The notes beneath the pieces were generated by a model. The model searched no databases. It was not told the DNA's origin and saw only the letters and a program-made list of their open reading frames with translations. From contig NZ_JYKA01000001.1 of the NCBI RefSeq assembly GCF_001676875.1, positions 398,592 through 462,591 of the forward strand: DNA of 64,000 nucleotides. The letters are read 5' to 3'. The translations under genes and the position numbers were made by a program. Positions within the stretch are counted from its first letter, which is position 1. Every line of letters starts with the position of its first letter. Source of the stretch: Chromobacterium subtsugae. GTDB lineage: Bacteria > Pseudomonadota > Gammaproteobacteria > Burkholderiales > Chromobacteriaceae. This document shows, one piece after another, positions 45,201-53,558 of the stretch.

Positions 45201-46805
45201 CTGGGCCTGGCGATCAGCCAGCGCCTGGTCAGCCTGATGGGCGGCCAGCTGAGCGTGGCAAGCGAGCAAGGCCAGGGCAGCACCTTCAGCTTCACCATCG
45301 AATGCGAGACGGCGCAGCCCCCCCCGCTGGCTCCGCCCGCCGGCATCGTCTCGCTGCATAATCTGAGCTGCCTGGTGATAGAGGACAACGACACCGCCAG
45401 GCAAACGCAAAGCGCCATCCTGCGCTCCTTCGGCTGGCAGGTGGATGTCGCCGGCAGCGGCGAGGAAGCGCTGGCCATGGTGGCCGAAGGGCGGGACTAC
45501 AACATCGTCCTGATAGACTGGAAGATGCCCGGCATGGATGGCTGGGAAACCTGCAGCCGGCTGCGCGCGATGCAAAGCGGCCGGCACACCCCTGTCATCA
45601 TGATGGTGACCGCCTACGGACGCGAACTGTTCGCCCAGCGGCAACAGCGCGATCCCGACCTGTTCGACAGCATGCTGGTGAAACCGGTCACTGCCTCGAT
45701 GCTGTTCGACGCCGTCGCCGACGCCCAGGCCAGCCATGGCGAGCCCGCGCCGACGCCGATCCGCCCGGCGAACCTAGCCCCCCGGCTGAGCGGGCTGCGC
45801 CTGCTGCTGGTGGAGGACAACCCGACCAACCAGCAGGTCGCCCGCGAACTACTGGGCCACGAAGGCGCGGAAGTGGCGGTGGCAGATTGCGGCCAGGCGG
45901 CGCTGCAGGCAGTGCATGACGCCGCGCCGCTATACGATCTGGTGCTGATGGACATCCAGATGCCGGACATGGACGGCTACACCGTCACCCGGCGCATACG
46001 CGCCGACCATCCCGCCGACCAACTGCCCATCATCGCCATGACCGCCAATGTGATGCCGGCCGACCGCGAGGCCGCGCTAGAGGCCGGAATGAACGACCAC
46101 GTCGGCAAGCCCTTCGATCTGGCGCAGCTGGTGGAAGTGATCCAGCGCCATACCGGCAGGCCCGCCGCGCCGCCGCCGGCCCCTCCCCCGCAACCGCGGC
46201 CCGCGGACGGCAAGCAAACGCTGAACAGCCAGTCCGCCATCCCGCGCTTCGGCGGCAATCTGCAGATCTACCGCCATACCCTGCTCAGTTTCTGCGATGA
46301 AATCCATTCGCTGCTGCGCGACCTGGAGGATGCCCGCGCCAGCCAGCGCCGGGACAAGGCCGTCCAGGCCTTGCACACCCTGAAGGGCCTGGCCGCCACC
46401 GTCGGCGCCGAAGAATTGGCGGCGCTGGCCGCGGCGGAGGAAAAAACCATGCGCGCCCCGGAACAGCGCTGGCCCGACAATCCGGAGCCGCTGCGCCAGG
46501 CCGCGCAGCGGGCGGAAGCCGCCGCCCAGGAAGAGGCGGAACGGCTTCCCCATGGCGCGGCGCCCGCCGCGCGGGCCGATACGGACGCCGAAGACCTGCA
46601 CATCGGCCTCGCCAGCCTGCGGCACATGCTCAATACGGCTAATCTTGAAGCGATGCATGTCTTCGAGCAGTTGCGCCAGCAGCATTACCACGCCATGCCG
46701 GGCGAGTTCGACCAGCTCAGCGACGCCATCATGAAGATGAACTTCGCTGCGGCGGCCCGCCTGTGCGCGGACATCCTGCAACGAGCCAAGGTGGATCAGC
46801 CATGA
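42267..46805 (+). CDS. Membrane hybrid sensor histidine kinase (dCACHE-PAS3-HK-REC2-Hpt)
   Basis: A 1512-residue phosphorelay kinase. TM1 (about 12-33), a periplasmic double-CACHE/PDC sensor (about 35-325; YFSDINLGSRH, VPTIRVATPIRD) and TM2 (about 330-350) are followed by three PAS domains (about 365-480, 505-640, 650-770). HisKA has His797 in FLANMSHEIRTPMNAILG, and the ATPase has ILINLSGNAIKFTERG and RRYGGSGLGLAISQRL. Two receiver domains (about 1033-1155 and 1175-1290; LIDWKMPGMDG, LMDIQMPDMDG) lead to an Hpt domain with His1370 in ALHTLKGLAAT. The start is TTG at 42267 with AGGAG seven bases upstream. Its stop overlaps the ATG of a GGDEF regulator, which is its likely output partner. Confidence 0.93.
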   Translation: MSTFRSRIWSRPELRVAVVFVCTMIAVTAAVVFQTGLHQRQQLLSAYQIRLGYVTHTRDAILRNQFDQLARDVRFLSATPPVSGIVRASAHGGVDPQENSTMAAWHSRLASIFSAFLAANPEFSSVRFIGIANDGKELARVERNAQDQVEVTPAAKLQAHGDRDYMQETIRLETGQVYFSDINLGSRHRDAGGNTAVPTIRVATPIRDAGGKTFGIVIINFDARNLLASLFQSIPVELKLYVTNQGGDYLAQPDPSRVFGFEKNLQWRWSDDFQPTTPLLGQPEGLQAYSSPHGTAYVRSINIPFNPAFPNHYCTVYAVLPDEAVAGMVATTRRATLATSLGIFLLIGAVASLYLRKYRQASARQAELAAIVESSHDAIIGCTPDGTVSSWNAGAEKMFLYPAAETLSRKLTELIVPPEIEPLLRELRQDGVQNSFNSSLHTREGLLLDVAITMSPIQSRDNRLSGFALTIRDITDQKATEKRIRELNASLEQQVEARTAQIRIYSALQNAILANAGYAIIATDLSGMITLFNPAAERMLGYRADEMIGRQPLTRLHRQSELAAQAASLSQELSEDIQAGFDAIVARSRHGLSNESQWTYARRDGRLFPVQLTVSTLENEAGEASGYLGIAADITEREQDRRALESARDQLEKAAEVAELGIWRWEINSDTLEWNDRMFEIYDIPKSFRVFGLYYNHWRSRVHPDDIAMAEHKLQGALEGSDVYNPTFRIVRQDGEIRYLQAAALIEYEADGKPGRVLGINRDITSQREQEDWLLEAKAAADSANRAKSEFLANMSHEIRTPMNAILGMLQLLQQTGLDNRQADYTDKAATAARTLLAILNDILDFSRVEAGKLTLDPHPFSIDKLLRDIGVILSANVGDKDVEILFDIDPALPDEIVADALRLQQILINLSGNAIKFTERGEVVLSARLQQQDENRLTIAFAIRDTGIGISAEQCQRIFEGFSQAETSTARRYGGSGLGLAISQRLVSLMGGQLSVASEQGQGSTFSFTIECETAQPPPLAPPAGIVSLHNLSCLVIEDNDTARQTQSAILRSFGWQVDVAGSGEEALAMVAEGRDYNIVLIDWKMPGMDGWETCSRLRAMQSGRHTPVIMMVTAYGRELFAQRQQRDPDLFDSMLVKPVTASMLFDAVADAQASHGEPAPTPIRPANLAPRLSGLRLLLVEDNPTNQQVARELLGHEGAEVAVADCGQAALQAVHDAAPLYDLVLMDIQMPDMDGYTVTRRIRADHPADQLPIIAMTANVMPADREAALEAGMNDHVGKPFDLAQLVEVIQRHTGRPAAPPPAPPPQPRPADGKQTLNSQSAIPRFGGNLQIYRHTLLSFCDEIHSLLRDLEDARASQRRDKAVQALHTLKGLAATVGAEELAALAAAEEKTMRAPEQRWPDNPEPLRQAAQRAEAAAQEEAERLPHGAAPAARADTDAEDLHIGLASLRHMLNTANLEAMHVFEQLRQQHYHAMPGEFDQLSDAIMKMNFAAAARLCADILQRAKVDQP

Positions 46806-47737
46806 GCGCCAATCTATCCGCAGAAGCCCCGGCCCCGGCCTTTCACCGCGGCCGGATACTGGTCGTGGACGATCAGCCCAGCAATATCATGGTCGCCCAC
46901 CAGATATTGCAGTCCGAACACGAGGTATTCATGGCCACCAGCGGCGAACAAGCGCTGGCTTTCTGCCAGAATGCCCCGCCCGACCTGCTGCTGCTGGATG
47001 TGGAAATGCCGGGCATGAACGGCATGGAGGTGTGCCGGCGCCTGAAACAGGAGCCCGCCACCCAGGGCATACCGGTCATCTTCGTGACCGGCCATCAAAG
47101 CCAGGAACAGGAGGCGGCCTGTTGGGAGGCCGGCGCGGTAGATTTCGTCACCAAGCCGGTGACACCGGCCACCTTGCGCAACCGGGTCAACGTCCACCTC
47201 ACCTTGAAACACCAGGCCGACCAGTTGCGCGCGCTGGCCTTCACCGACGGGCTGACCGGCATCGCCAACCGGCGCTACTTCGACGCGCAATTCGACAAGG
47301 TCTGGCGTCATTGCCTGCGCCACGGCTCGTCCTTGGCCTTGATCATGTCCGATGTCGATCATTTCAAGAAATACAATGATCGCTACGGGCACACGATGGG
47401 CGACGAATGCCTGCGCCAGATCGCCCGCACCCTGCAGCTGCAGCTGAACCGGCCTTACGACCTGGCCGCGCGCTTCGGCGGCGAGGAATTCGTCTGCCTG
47501 ATGCCGGAAACCAGCCTGGCCGGCGCGGTGTCGGTGGCCATCAAGATGGAGGCGGCGATCCGCGCGCTGCAGATCGAACACGCCGATTCGCAACCGGACC
47601 ACACCGTCACCCTCAGCCTGGGCGTGGCCGCCATGGCGCCGGATGCGGACAGCGATGGCCGGCATCTGATGAAAATGGCCGACGACCAGCTCTATCTGGC
47701 CAAGAATACCGGCCGCGGCCGCATCTGCGCCGTCTAG
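46802..47737 (+). CDS. Response regulator with GGDEF diguanylate cyclase domain
   Basis: A 311-residue cytoplasmic protein. The receiver domain (about 17-135) has the phosphorylation Asp66 in LLLLDVEMPGMNG and the Lys in VTKPVT. The GGDEF domain (about 145-308) has the active-site GGEEF in AARFGGEEFVCLMPE and DVDHFKKYNDRYGHTMGDE. It is predicted to make cyclic di-GMP from two GTP when phosphorylated, as in WspR/PleD-type proteins. I see no obvious RxxD inhibitory site just before GGEEF. ATGA overlap with the upstream hybrid kinase means translational coupling and probable phosphotransfer from its Hpt domain. Confidence 0.93.
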   Translation: MSANLSAEAPAPAFHRGRILVVDDQPSNIMVAHQILQSEHEVFMATSGEQALAFCQNAPPDLLLLDVEMPGMNGMEVCRRLKQEPATQGIPVIFVTGHQSQEQEAACWEAGAVDFVTKPVTPATLRNRVNVHLTLKHQADQLRALAFTDGLTGIANRRYFDAQFDKVWRHCLRHGSSLALIMSDVDHFKKYNDRYGHTMGDECLRQIARTLQLQLNRPYDLAARFGGEEFVCLMPETSLAGAVSVAIKMEAAIRALQIEHADSQPDHTVTLSLGVAAMAPDADSDGRHLMKMADDQLYLAKNTGRGRICAV

Positions 47738-47749
47738 CCGCGGCGCCGC

Positions 47750-48904
47750 TCAATGCGGGGGCGGGTGGCGAATCACCAGCAAGGAAATGTCGTCGCTGGC
47801 CGCGCCGCCTTGCATATGGGCCGTCACCGCCTCCAGCACGCTTTCTCCTATCCGCGCCGGCCAGCCCTTGCCCGCGGCCGCCACCACGCCCGGCAGGCCA
47901 AACATCTCTCCGGCGCCGTTTTTCGCCTCGGTGATGCCGTCGGAGCTGACCACCAGCACTTGGGAAGGCCGCCATTCCAGCGACTGCATCGAATCGTCGA
48001 ACGCCTCCGACGGCAGAATGCCTAACGGGGGATGGGAGGATTTGCAGCTGCCTATCACCTGGGCCTGGTCGTTGAACAGCAACACGCAGGGCACGCCCCC
48101 GTTCCAGATGTTCAGCCGCCGCCCTTCCGGTTCGATGGCGATCAGCGCCGCGGCGACGAAACGCCCGCCCGGCAGCAGGCGGTGCAGCTTCTGATTGACC
48201 CCCCTGGCGATCTCGGCCATGCCGCAGCCGGCCTGGGTCATTTCATAGAAGCAATCGATAGCCGGCAGCGCGCTGATGGCCGCCGTCAGGCCATGGCCGG
48301 TGCAGTCGGCCAACATGATGTGTTCGCCGCCGGATGGCGGCTGGCAGATGATGATCAGGTCGCCGTTGAAGCTGGCGGCAGGGCTCAGGTATTGCCAGAC
48401 ATACTCCGGCTGGGATGTGCGCTGGCCGATCAGCCGCTCGATCAGTTCCAGCGCCAGCTGCTGCTCGACCTCGTTCTCGCGGAAGTACTTTTCCAGCCGC
48501 ACCGCGTCCTGGTTGATCTGGTTCTGCATCTCGGCGATGCGCAGGAAGACATGGATCTTGGCCGACAGCAAATCGAAGCTCACCGGCTTGGCCAGGTAGT
48601 CGTCGCCGCCCGATTTCAACCCGCCGACCACGCTTTCCAGTTCGTTCAGGCTGGTCAGGAAAATGATGGGCACCCAGTGTTCGCCGAACATCCGCCGCAG
48701 CTCGGCCGTCGCCTGCAGGCCGTCCATTTCGGGCATGATGACATCCATCAGGATCAGGTCCGGCAGATGATCCCGACAATAGGCCACCGCCTCCAGGCCA
48801 TTCTTGGCCGACACGCACCGATATCCCAGTTCCATGATGAACTGTTCGATGAAATACCGGTTGGTGGCGCTATCCTCTACCAGCAAGATGGTCGTCGACG
48901 ACAT
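47750..48904 (-). CDS. Response regulator with SpoIIE/PP2C phosphatase domain (RsbU-like)
   Basis: A 384-residue protein. The receiver domain (1-120) has Asp53 in LPDLILMDVIMPEMDG and the Lys in YLAKPVS. A short coiled-coil linker (about 125-160) leads to a SpoIIE-type PPM phosphatase (about 185-380). Its metal-binding motifs are SFNGDLII (usually GGD), LADCTGHGLTAAISALP and VVSSDGITEAKNGAGEMFG, with GAASDDISLLVI at the end. Such proteins dephosphorylate an anti-sigma-factor antagonist (STAS protein), but no antagonist or anti-sigma gene is in the window. It is convergent with the GGDEF regulator, 12 bases apart. GAGGGAG precedes the start. Confidence 0.91.
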   Translation of the reverse strand: MSSTTILLVEDSATNRYFIEQFIMELGYRCVSAKNGLEAVAYCRDHLPDLILMDVIMPEMDGLQATAELRRMFGEHWVPIIFLTSLNELESVVGGLKSGGDDYLAKPVSFDLLSAKIHVFLRIAEMQNQINQDAVRLEKYFRENEVEQQLALELIERLIGQRTSQPEYVWQYLSPAASFNGDLIIICQPPSGGEHIMLADCTGHGLTAAISALPAIDCFYEMTQAGCGMAEIARGVNQKLHRLLPGGRFVAAALIAIEPEGRRLNIWNGGVPCVLLFNDQAQVIGSCKSSHPPLGILPSEAFDDSMQSLEWRPSQVLVVSSDGITEAKNGAGEMFGLPGVVAAAGKGWPARIGESVLEAVTAHMQGGAASDDISLLVIRHPPPH

Positions 48905-49123
48905 CGCTCCCTCTAGCCTTGTCCGCTGCCGGTCGGCATGACATCGCGTCCCGGCTGCACGCCGGACCGCCTCCTGTCGATAGCATAGCCCACTATCCGC
49001 CCGCACTGCGGCACATCTATCGCACCAGTCCCGCAGGCCATGCCGCGGCGCAACCAAAATGCAAACATCCCCGCCGGCGGCATCGCGCGCGGCGGGGATG
49101 GGCGTGCTCAGACAATCGTCCGC

Positions 49124-50218
49124 TTACTGCTGCGCCGGGGTGTTCTCGGCGAAGTATTCATGGTTGTCGGCATTGTCCAAGGCCTGGGCCGGGTTGCTCT
49201 TGGCCAGGCTCTTGGCGCCGGCCTGGCCATAGACATGGTCCTGGGTGCCCGCCACCACGGTGAAGTGCGACAACTCATGCACCAGGGTGCCGCCCTTGGA
49301 GTCGGTGCCCTTGGTCGGCGCGGTCCAGAAAGCGCCGCACAGATAGACGGTGTACGGCTGCCCCGGATAGACGTAGGCATAAGTGCCGCCGTCGGTGCAG
49401 CTGCAATCCAGCTTGATCGGCTTGCTGTCCAGCGCATCCTTGATGTTGACGTAATGCGACTTGGCGGTGGTCCAGTTGGCCTGGCTGTACTTGCCGAACC
49501 AAGTGGTGAAGCGCGGCGTGCCGGACGGCGTGCCGGCCAGGTAGGCCGCCGTTTCGCTGGCCATGGCGCTGGCGGCCAGCACGCCGTCGCGCGATTGCGA
49601 CTGCTGGCTGACCGAGCAATTGCCGGCGTAGCTGACGCCGCTGACCGCGCTGCGGCTGAGCACCTGCCACTCCTGCTTGGCCGCCTTGGACTTGGTCAGC
49701 AAGGGGCTGACGCTGCCGGCGCTGTAGGCGCCCACCACATTGGAGGAAATGGCCTCGTCGGCCTGCGGCGCGGCCGCCTGCTTGGCATTGACGCCGGCCG
49801 GCAGGCTGCGGTTGAGCACCTTGTTGCTGCTGCTTTCAAAACGGACGCTCAGCTGGCCCGGCTTGGACAGGTCGTAATACTCGGACACCCTCACCTTGGC
49901 GTTCAGCGTGGCGCCGGGCGCCAGCGCCACGGTGTCGCGCAGCGACGGCACCACGCGCTTGTAGCGCGGGCCCAGGTACTCGGCCGGCTTGCCGTTCACA
50001 TTCACCGCCAGAAACTGCTCCTGCAGTTCCTTGCCGGGCACGAACCAGCGGTACACGTGCAAGGTCTCCTTGCCGGTATTGCGGTAAGTCAAAGCGACGT
50101 CAACGTCCTGACCCGCGCTGACCACCGGCTGCCCCAGGCTGACCTGCAGGTCGCCGGCGTGAGCGGCGGAAGCCGCCAACAGCAAAGCCGCGGCCACGGC
50201 TGGCAATCTCTTGTCCAT
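49124..50218 (-). CDS. Secreted M35-type (aspzincin) metallopeptidase
   Basis: A 364-residue exported zinc protease. A signal peptide ends SAAHAG. An immunoglobulin-like N-terminal domain (about 22-150; VVSAGQDVDVALTYRNTGKE) acts as propeptide or chaperone. The catalytic domain has zinc ligands in LVHELSHFTVVAGTQDHVYG: HExxH plus the GTxDxxYG Asp of the deuterolysin/peptidyl-Lys group. Paired Cys occur in DCSCTDGG and LCGAFW. DNADNHEYFAEN near the end is also family-typical. Cleavage before Lys is a possibility. The gene is monocistronic, with an AT-rich promoter region upstream of 50218. Confidence 0.92.
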   Translation of the reverse strand: MDKRLPAVAAALLLAASAAHAGDLQVSLGQPVVSAGQDVDVALTYRNTGKETLHVYRWFVPGKELQEQFLAVNVNGKPAEYLGPRYKRVVPSLRDTVALAPGATLNAKVRVSEYYDLSKPGQLSVRFESSSNKVLNRSLPAGVNAKQAAAPQADEAISSNVVGAYSAGSVSPLLTKSKAAKQEWQVLSRSAVSGVSYAGNCSVSQQSQSRDGVLAASAMASETAAYLAGTPSGTPRFTTWFGKYSQANWTTAKSHYVNIKDALDSKPIKLDCSCTDGGTYAYVYPGQPYTVYLCGAFWTAPTKGTDSKGGTLVHELSHFTVVAGTQDHVYGQAGAKSLAKSNPAQALDNADNHEYFAENTPAQQ

Positions 50219-50486
50219 TGTTTTCCCCTTATTGGATGGGTATTTTCTAAATCACGGAAAGTTATAAAGCACGCATTCATCATGCGCAGATAATTAATTG
50301 CATGAACAAGTCATGATCGCAATCAATAAAATTACCGACGTTGCAATATTTCCACATGTCATAAAAATGGCGCCATTTCGCCGCCAACATCGCCGGGCTA
50401 TAGTGGGGTAAAATTTAAGGTTTCCTGCGCCGGGTGAGACCGATCCCGGCGCGCTGTCGCAACCCTCGACTGTTTTTCGACGGACT
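50219..50486. promoter_or_regulatory. Divergent promoter region of M35 protease and queC
   Basis: A 268-base AT-rich gap without a gene. Toward queC there is TATAGT followed by TAAAAT near 50399-50414. A stable hairpin in the queC leader has GCGCCGGG and CCCGGCGC (about 50427-50454). The hairpin could be an attenuator; it does not match the preQ1-I or preQ1-II consensus that I know. Confidence 0.4.
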
Positions 50487-51188
50487 ATGAATCAAGCATC
50501 TGAAAAAGCCCTGGTAGTGCTCTCCGGCGGCCAGGACTCCACCACCTGCCTGTACTGGGCGCTGCGGCGCTTCGGCGACGGCAATGTAGAAGCGGTGACC
50601 TTCGACTACGGCCAGCGCCACCGCGTGGAATTGGCCGCCGCGAAGAAAATCGCCGCCCTCGCCGGCGTGCGCCAGACCGTGCTGCCGATCGATACCTTCG
50701 CCGCCATCGGCGGCAATGCGCTTACCGACGACGGCATCGCGCCGGAAACCGGCGCGCGCGACGACGACGCGCTGCCCAATACCTTCGTGCCGGGCCGCAA
50801 TCTGGTATTTCTCACCTTCGCCGCCGCCTTCGGCTATACCCGCGGCGCCCGCCATCTGGTGACCGGCGTGGCCCAGACCGACTACTCCGGCTACCCGGAC
50901 TGCCGCGAAAACACCCTGAAAGCGCTGGAAGTGGCGCTGCGCCTCGGCATGGACAGCCGGGTCGAGCTGCACACGCCGTTGATGTACCTGTCCAAGGCCG
51001 AAACCGTGACGCTGGCGCAACAGGTGGGGGCCATGGAAGCCCTGGCCTGGAGCCATACCTGTTACAACGGCGAGGTGCCGCCCTGCGGCCGCTGCGCCTC
51101 CTGCGAACTGCGCGCCAAAGGCTTCGCCGAGGCCGGCGTGGCCGACCCGCTGGTATCCCGCTGCCAGGCCGAAGCGCAAGGAAACTGA
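50487..51188 (+). CDS. queC: 7-cyano-7-deazaguanine (preQ0) synthase
   Basis: ATP-dependent conversion of 7-carboxy-7-deazaguanine to preQ0 in queuosine synthesis. The 233-residue chain has the PP-loop [18 protein letters not shown] (about residues 9-26). It also has [34 protein letters not shown] and a zinc site in [20 protein letters not shown] with four Cys. The next gene starts two bases after its stop, and queE follows, so it forms a queCDE operon. Confidence 0.96.
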   Translation: MNQASEKALVVLSGGQDSTTCLYWALRRFGDGNVEAVTFDYGQRHRVELAAAKKIAALAGVRQTVLPIDTFAAIGGNALTDDGIAPETGARDDDALPNTFVPGRNLVFLTFAAAFGYTRGARHLVTGVAQTDYSGYPDCRENTLKALEVALRLGMDSRVELHTPLMYLSKAETVTLAQQVGAMEALAWSHTCYNGEVPPCGRCASCELRAKGFAEAGVADPLVSRCQAEAQGN

Positions 51189-51189
51189 C

Positions 51190-52209
51190 ATGCACGCCTG
51201 TTACATGATGGCCGGCGCCGGCTTCGAAGCTGCGCGGCAGCTGCATGCCGCCCCCGGCCGCGAAGCGCGCCCGCACGGCCACAGCTTCCGTCTCGGCGTC
51301 CGCGCCGAAGCCCAATACACCGATCAGACGACGCTGCAAGCCGCGGTTGAAGCCGCGGCGGCGGCGCTCGACTATGCCGACTTGAACACCGCGCTGGCCG
51401 CCTGCGACGATCTGGCGCTAGCCCGCCACCTGGCCGACGCCCTGCCCCATCCGGCGGCCATCCGGCTGCAAAGCGCGCCGGACCGCGGCGTGATGCTGGA
51501 CGGCGTCCAAGCGCTGGTCTGGCTGAATACTTCGTTCGAGGCCGCCCACCATCTGCCGCACGTGCCGCCCGGCCACAAATGCGGCCGCCTGCACGGCCAC
51601 GGCTTCGGCGTGCGCATCGTCGCCGACGCCGCGCGCTGCAGCCAGGACGACTTGGCGCGCGCCTGGGAGCCGCTGCGCGGCCGCCTCAACCACCGCTACC
51701 TGAACGATATCGCCGGCCTCGACAATCCCACCAGCGAAGTGCTGGCGCAATGGCTGCACCAGCAATTGCGGGACGCGCTGCCCGGCCTCGCCTGGGTGGA
51801 AGTGCGGGAGACCCACAGCGCCGGCAGCCAGTTCGACGGCAAGCGCTTCCGCATCTGGAAGGAACAGCGCTTCGAAAGCGCGATGCCGTTCGACGCCGCC
51901 GGCAATTACACCGGCCACAGCTACCTGGTGCGCCTGATGCTGTCCGGCGGCATCGACCGCACCATGGGCTGGCTGCTGGACTTCGGCGACGTCAAGGACC
52001 GCTTCAAGCCGATCTACCGCCAGCTGGACCACAATCCGCTGGACAAGCTGGCCGGGCTGCGCAGCCGGGACAACGCCGCGGTGGCGGAATGGGTCCACGC
52101 CCAGCTGTCGCCGCTGGTGCCGGAGCTGGCTCGCGTCGACCTGATGGAAAACGAAAACGCCGGCGTCTCGCTGCATTTCCATCAGGATATGCGCTGGCCG
52201 CTGCTGTAA
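51190..52209 (+). CDS. queD: QueD-like 6-carboxytetrahydropterin synthase, three tandem T-fold units
   Basis: Expected to make 6-carboxy-5,6,7,8-tetrahydropterin from dihydroneopterin triphosphate. The 339 residues are nearly three times a normal QueD. Unit 1 (about 5-105) keeps zinc His19, His29 and His31 but lacks the Cys. Unit 2 (about 106-222) has FEAAHHLPH, GHKCGRLHGHGF with catalytic Cys131, His135 and His137, and Glu207 in RETHSAGS, but Asn-His where Asp-His is usual (LNHRYLND). Unit 3 (about 228-339) keeps only His243 of the zinc set yet has the Asp280-His281 dyad (RQLDHNPLD) and ENENAGVSLHF. Active sites may combine residues of different units. The gene lies between queC and queE. 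Confidence 0.88.
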   Translation: MHACYMMAGAGFEAARQLHAAPGREARPHGHSFRLGVRAEAQYTDQTTLQAAVEAAAAALDYADLNTALAACDDLALARHLADALPHPAAIRLQSAPDRGVMLDGVQALVWLNTSFEAAHHLPHVPPGHKCGRLHGHGFGVRIVADAARCSQDDLARAWEPLRGRLNHRYLNDIAGLDNPTSEVLAQWLHQQLRDALPGLAWVEVRETHSAGSQFDGKRFRIWKEQRFESAMPFDAAGNYTGHSYLVRLMLSGGIDRTMGWLLDFGDVKDRFKPIYRQLDHNPLDKLAGLRSRDNAAVAEWVHAQLSPLVPELARVDLMENENAGVSLHFHQDMRWPLL

Positions 52210-52231
52210 GCCATTCACATCGGGAACCGCA

Positions 52232-52867
52232 GTGACTACCTATACCGTCAAGGAAATTTTCTACACGCTGCAAGGCGAGGGCCGCCAGGCAGGCCGCGCC
52301 GCGGTGTTCTGCCGCTTCGCCGGCTGCAATCTGTGGTCGGGCCGCGAGGAAGACCGCGCCAAGGCCGTTTGCCGATTCTGCGACACCGACTTCGTCGGCG
52401 CCGGCCCTGACGGCGGCAAGTTCGACGGCGCCGAGGCCCTGGCCAAGCGCATCGCCGCCGAATGGCCGCAAGACGCCGGCGGCTCGCCCTACGTGGTGTG
52501 CACCGGCGGCGAGCCGCTGCTGCAATTGGATGCGGAGTTGGTCGACGCCTTGCACACCGAAGGCTTCGAGATCGCCGTCGAAACCAACGGCACCGTCGCC
52601 GCGCCCGCCGGGCTGGACTGGATCTGCGTCAGTCCCAAGGCCGGTTCGGAGCTGAAACAGCTGGCGGGCGACGAGCTGAAGCTGGTCTATCCGCAAGCCG
52701 CCCAGATGCCGGAAAGCGTCGCCCATCTGGACTTCGGCACCTTCTATCTGCAGCCTATGGACGGCCCCGACCTGGCCGCCAACACCCGCGCCGCCATCGC
52801 CTACTGCATGGCGCATCCGCAGTGGCGGCTATCGGTGCAGACCCACAAGGTGGTGAATATCCGCTGA
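52232..52867 (+). CDS. queE: 7-carboxy-7-deazaguanine synthase (radical SAM)
   Basis: Radical-SAM ring contraction of 6-carboxytetrahydropterin to 7-carboxy-7-deazaguanine. The 211-residue chain has the variant cluster motif Cys32-x14-Cys47-x2-Cys50 instead of Cx3Cx2C, as described for some proteobacterial QueE proteins. EIFYTLQGEGRQAGRAAVFC and VVCTGGEPLLQLD are family motifs. The start is GTG at 52232, 22 bases after queD. A strong terminator closes the que operon. Confidence 0.95.
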   Translation: MTTYTVKEIFYTLQGEGRQAGRAAVFCRFAGCNLWSGREEDRAKAVCRFCDTDFVGAGPDGGKFDGAEALAKRIAAEWPQDAGGSPYVVCTGGEPLLQLDAELVDALHTEGFEIAVETNGTVAAPAGLDWICVSPKAGSELKQLAGDELKLVYPQAAQMPESVAHLDFGTFYLQPMDGPDLAANTRAAIAYCMAHPQWRLSVQTHKVVNIR

Positions 52868-52870
52868 TCG

Positions 52871-52901
52871 ACAACAGGCCCCCTCCGGGGCCTGTTTTTT
52901 T
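52871..52901 (+). terminator. Rho-independent terminator of the que operon
   Basis: ACAGGCCCC (52874-52882) and GGGGCCTGT (52887-52895) with loop CTCC are followed by seven T. Confidence 0.92.
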
Positions 52902-53214
52902 ACCGCGCCGCGCGCGGCTCATCAGGCCTCCGCCTCCCCGCCCCCGCCAGCTCGCATCAAGCGCGGCCCGCCGCCCTATCGGGCACAAGGTCCGGCCGCG
53001 GCTATGTATCGATCATGAAGCCGACTATAACGACAGCAGCGTCCGCAACCGATGCCGCGCGGCAAATTTTTTCCGCCGCCGCGTAAGAAAGCCGGAAGCG
53101 CCCCGACTCAACCATTGTCAGGCGATGTTTCAGAGCGACAAGGCTGTAAGCATCCGCCGCTTCCGGCGACCAATCGCCATCACCCGAAACGGGTGAACTA
53201 CCCAGGAGAAAGCC

Positions 53215-53466
53215 ATGAACCGCAACAAGACTCTGATCGCCACCGCCTTCGGCGCCGTCATCGCCATGGGCGCTCTCGCCAGCGCGCCGGCTGCCGCCGC
53301 CGACAAGGACCAGTGCTTCGGCATCGCCAAAGCCGGCCAGAACGACTGCAAGAACGCCAGCCACGCCTGCGCAGGCCAGGCCAAGACCGACAACGACCCC
53401 GCCGACTTCAAGCTGGTGCCGGCCGGCACTTGCCAGCAGATGGGCGGTCAAACCAAGCCGATGTGA
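53215..53466 (+). CDS. bufA: DUF2282 bufferin-type copper RiPP precursor, copy 1
   Basis: An 83-residue precursor: signal peptide (residues 1-28, [12 protein letters not shown]), then a DUF2282 core with four Cys at 34, 45, 52 and 73 (DQCFG, NDCKN, HACAG, GTCQQ). In the bufferin family the cysteines are modified by a DUF692 MNIO enzyme and the periplasmic product binds copper. AGGAG precedes the ATG. A nearly identical second copy follows at a 344-base period. Its tail is shorter than that of copy 2, ending KPM. It is the first gene of the probable bufA-bufA-bufB-bufC-doxX operon. Confidence 0.88.
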   Translation: MNRNKTLIATAFGAVIAMGALASAPAAAADKDQCFGIAKAGQNDCKNASHACAGQAKTDNDPADFKLVPAGTCQQMGGQTKPM

Positions 53467-53558
53467 TTTTCCAGAGTGGCAAGGCCATTCGCTTTGAGTA
53501 CCATACGCCCACCCGATGGCAGCCGCGCTGCCGGGCAATCAACCCCAAGGAGTCAGAC

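Noticed and set aside
43656..45737. 693-codon antisense frame within the hybrid kinase
   Set aside because: Shadow of the kinase reading frame; no ribosome site or recognisable motif.
50400..50486. preQ1 riboswitch before queC
   Set aside because: A strong hairpin exists but the preQ1-I and preQ1-II conserved loops and A-rich tail are not recognisable.
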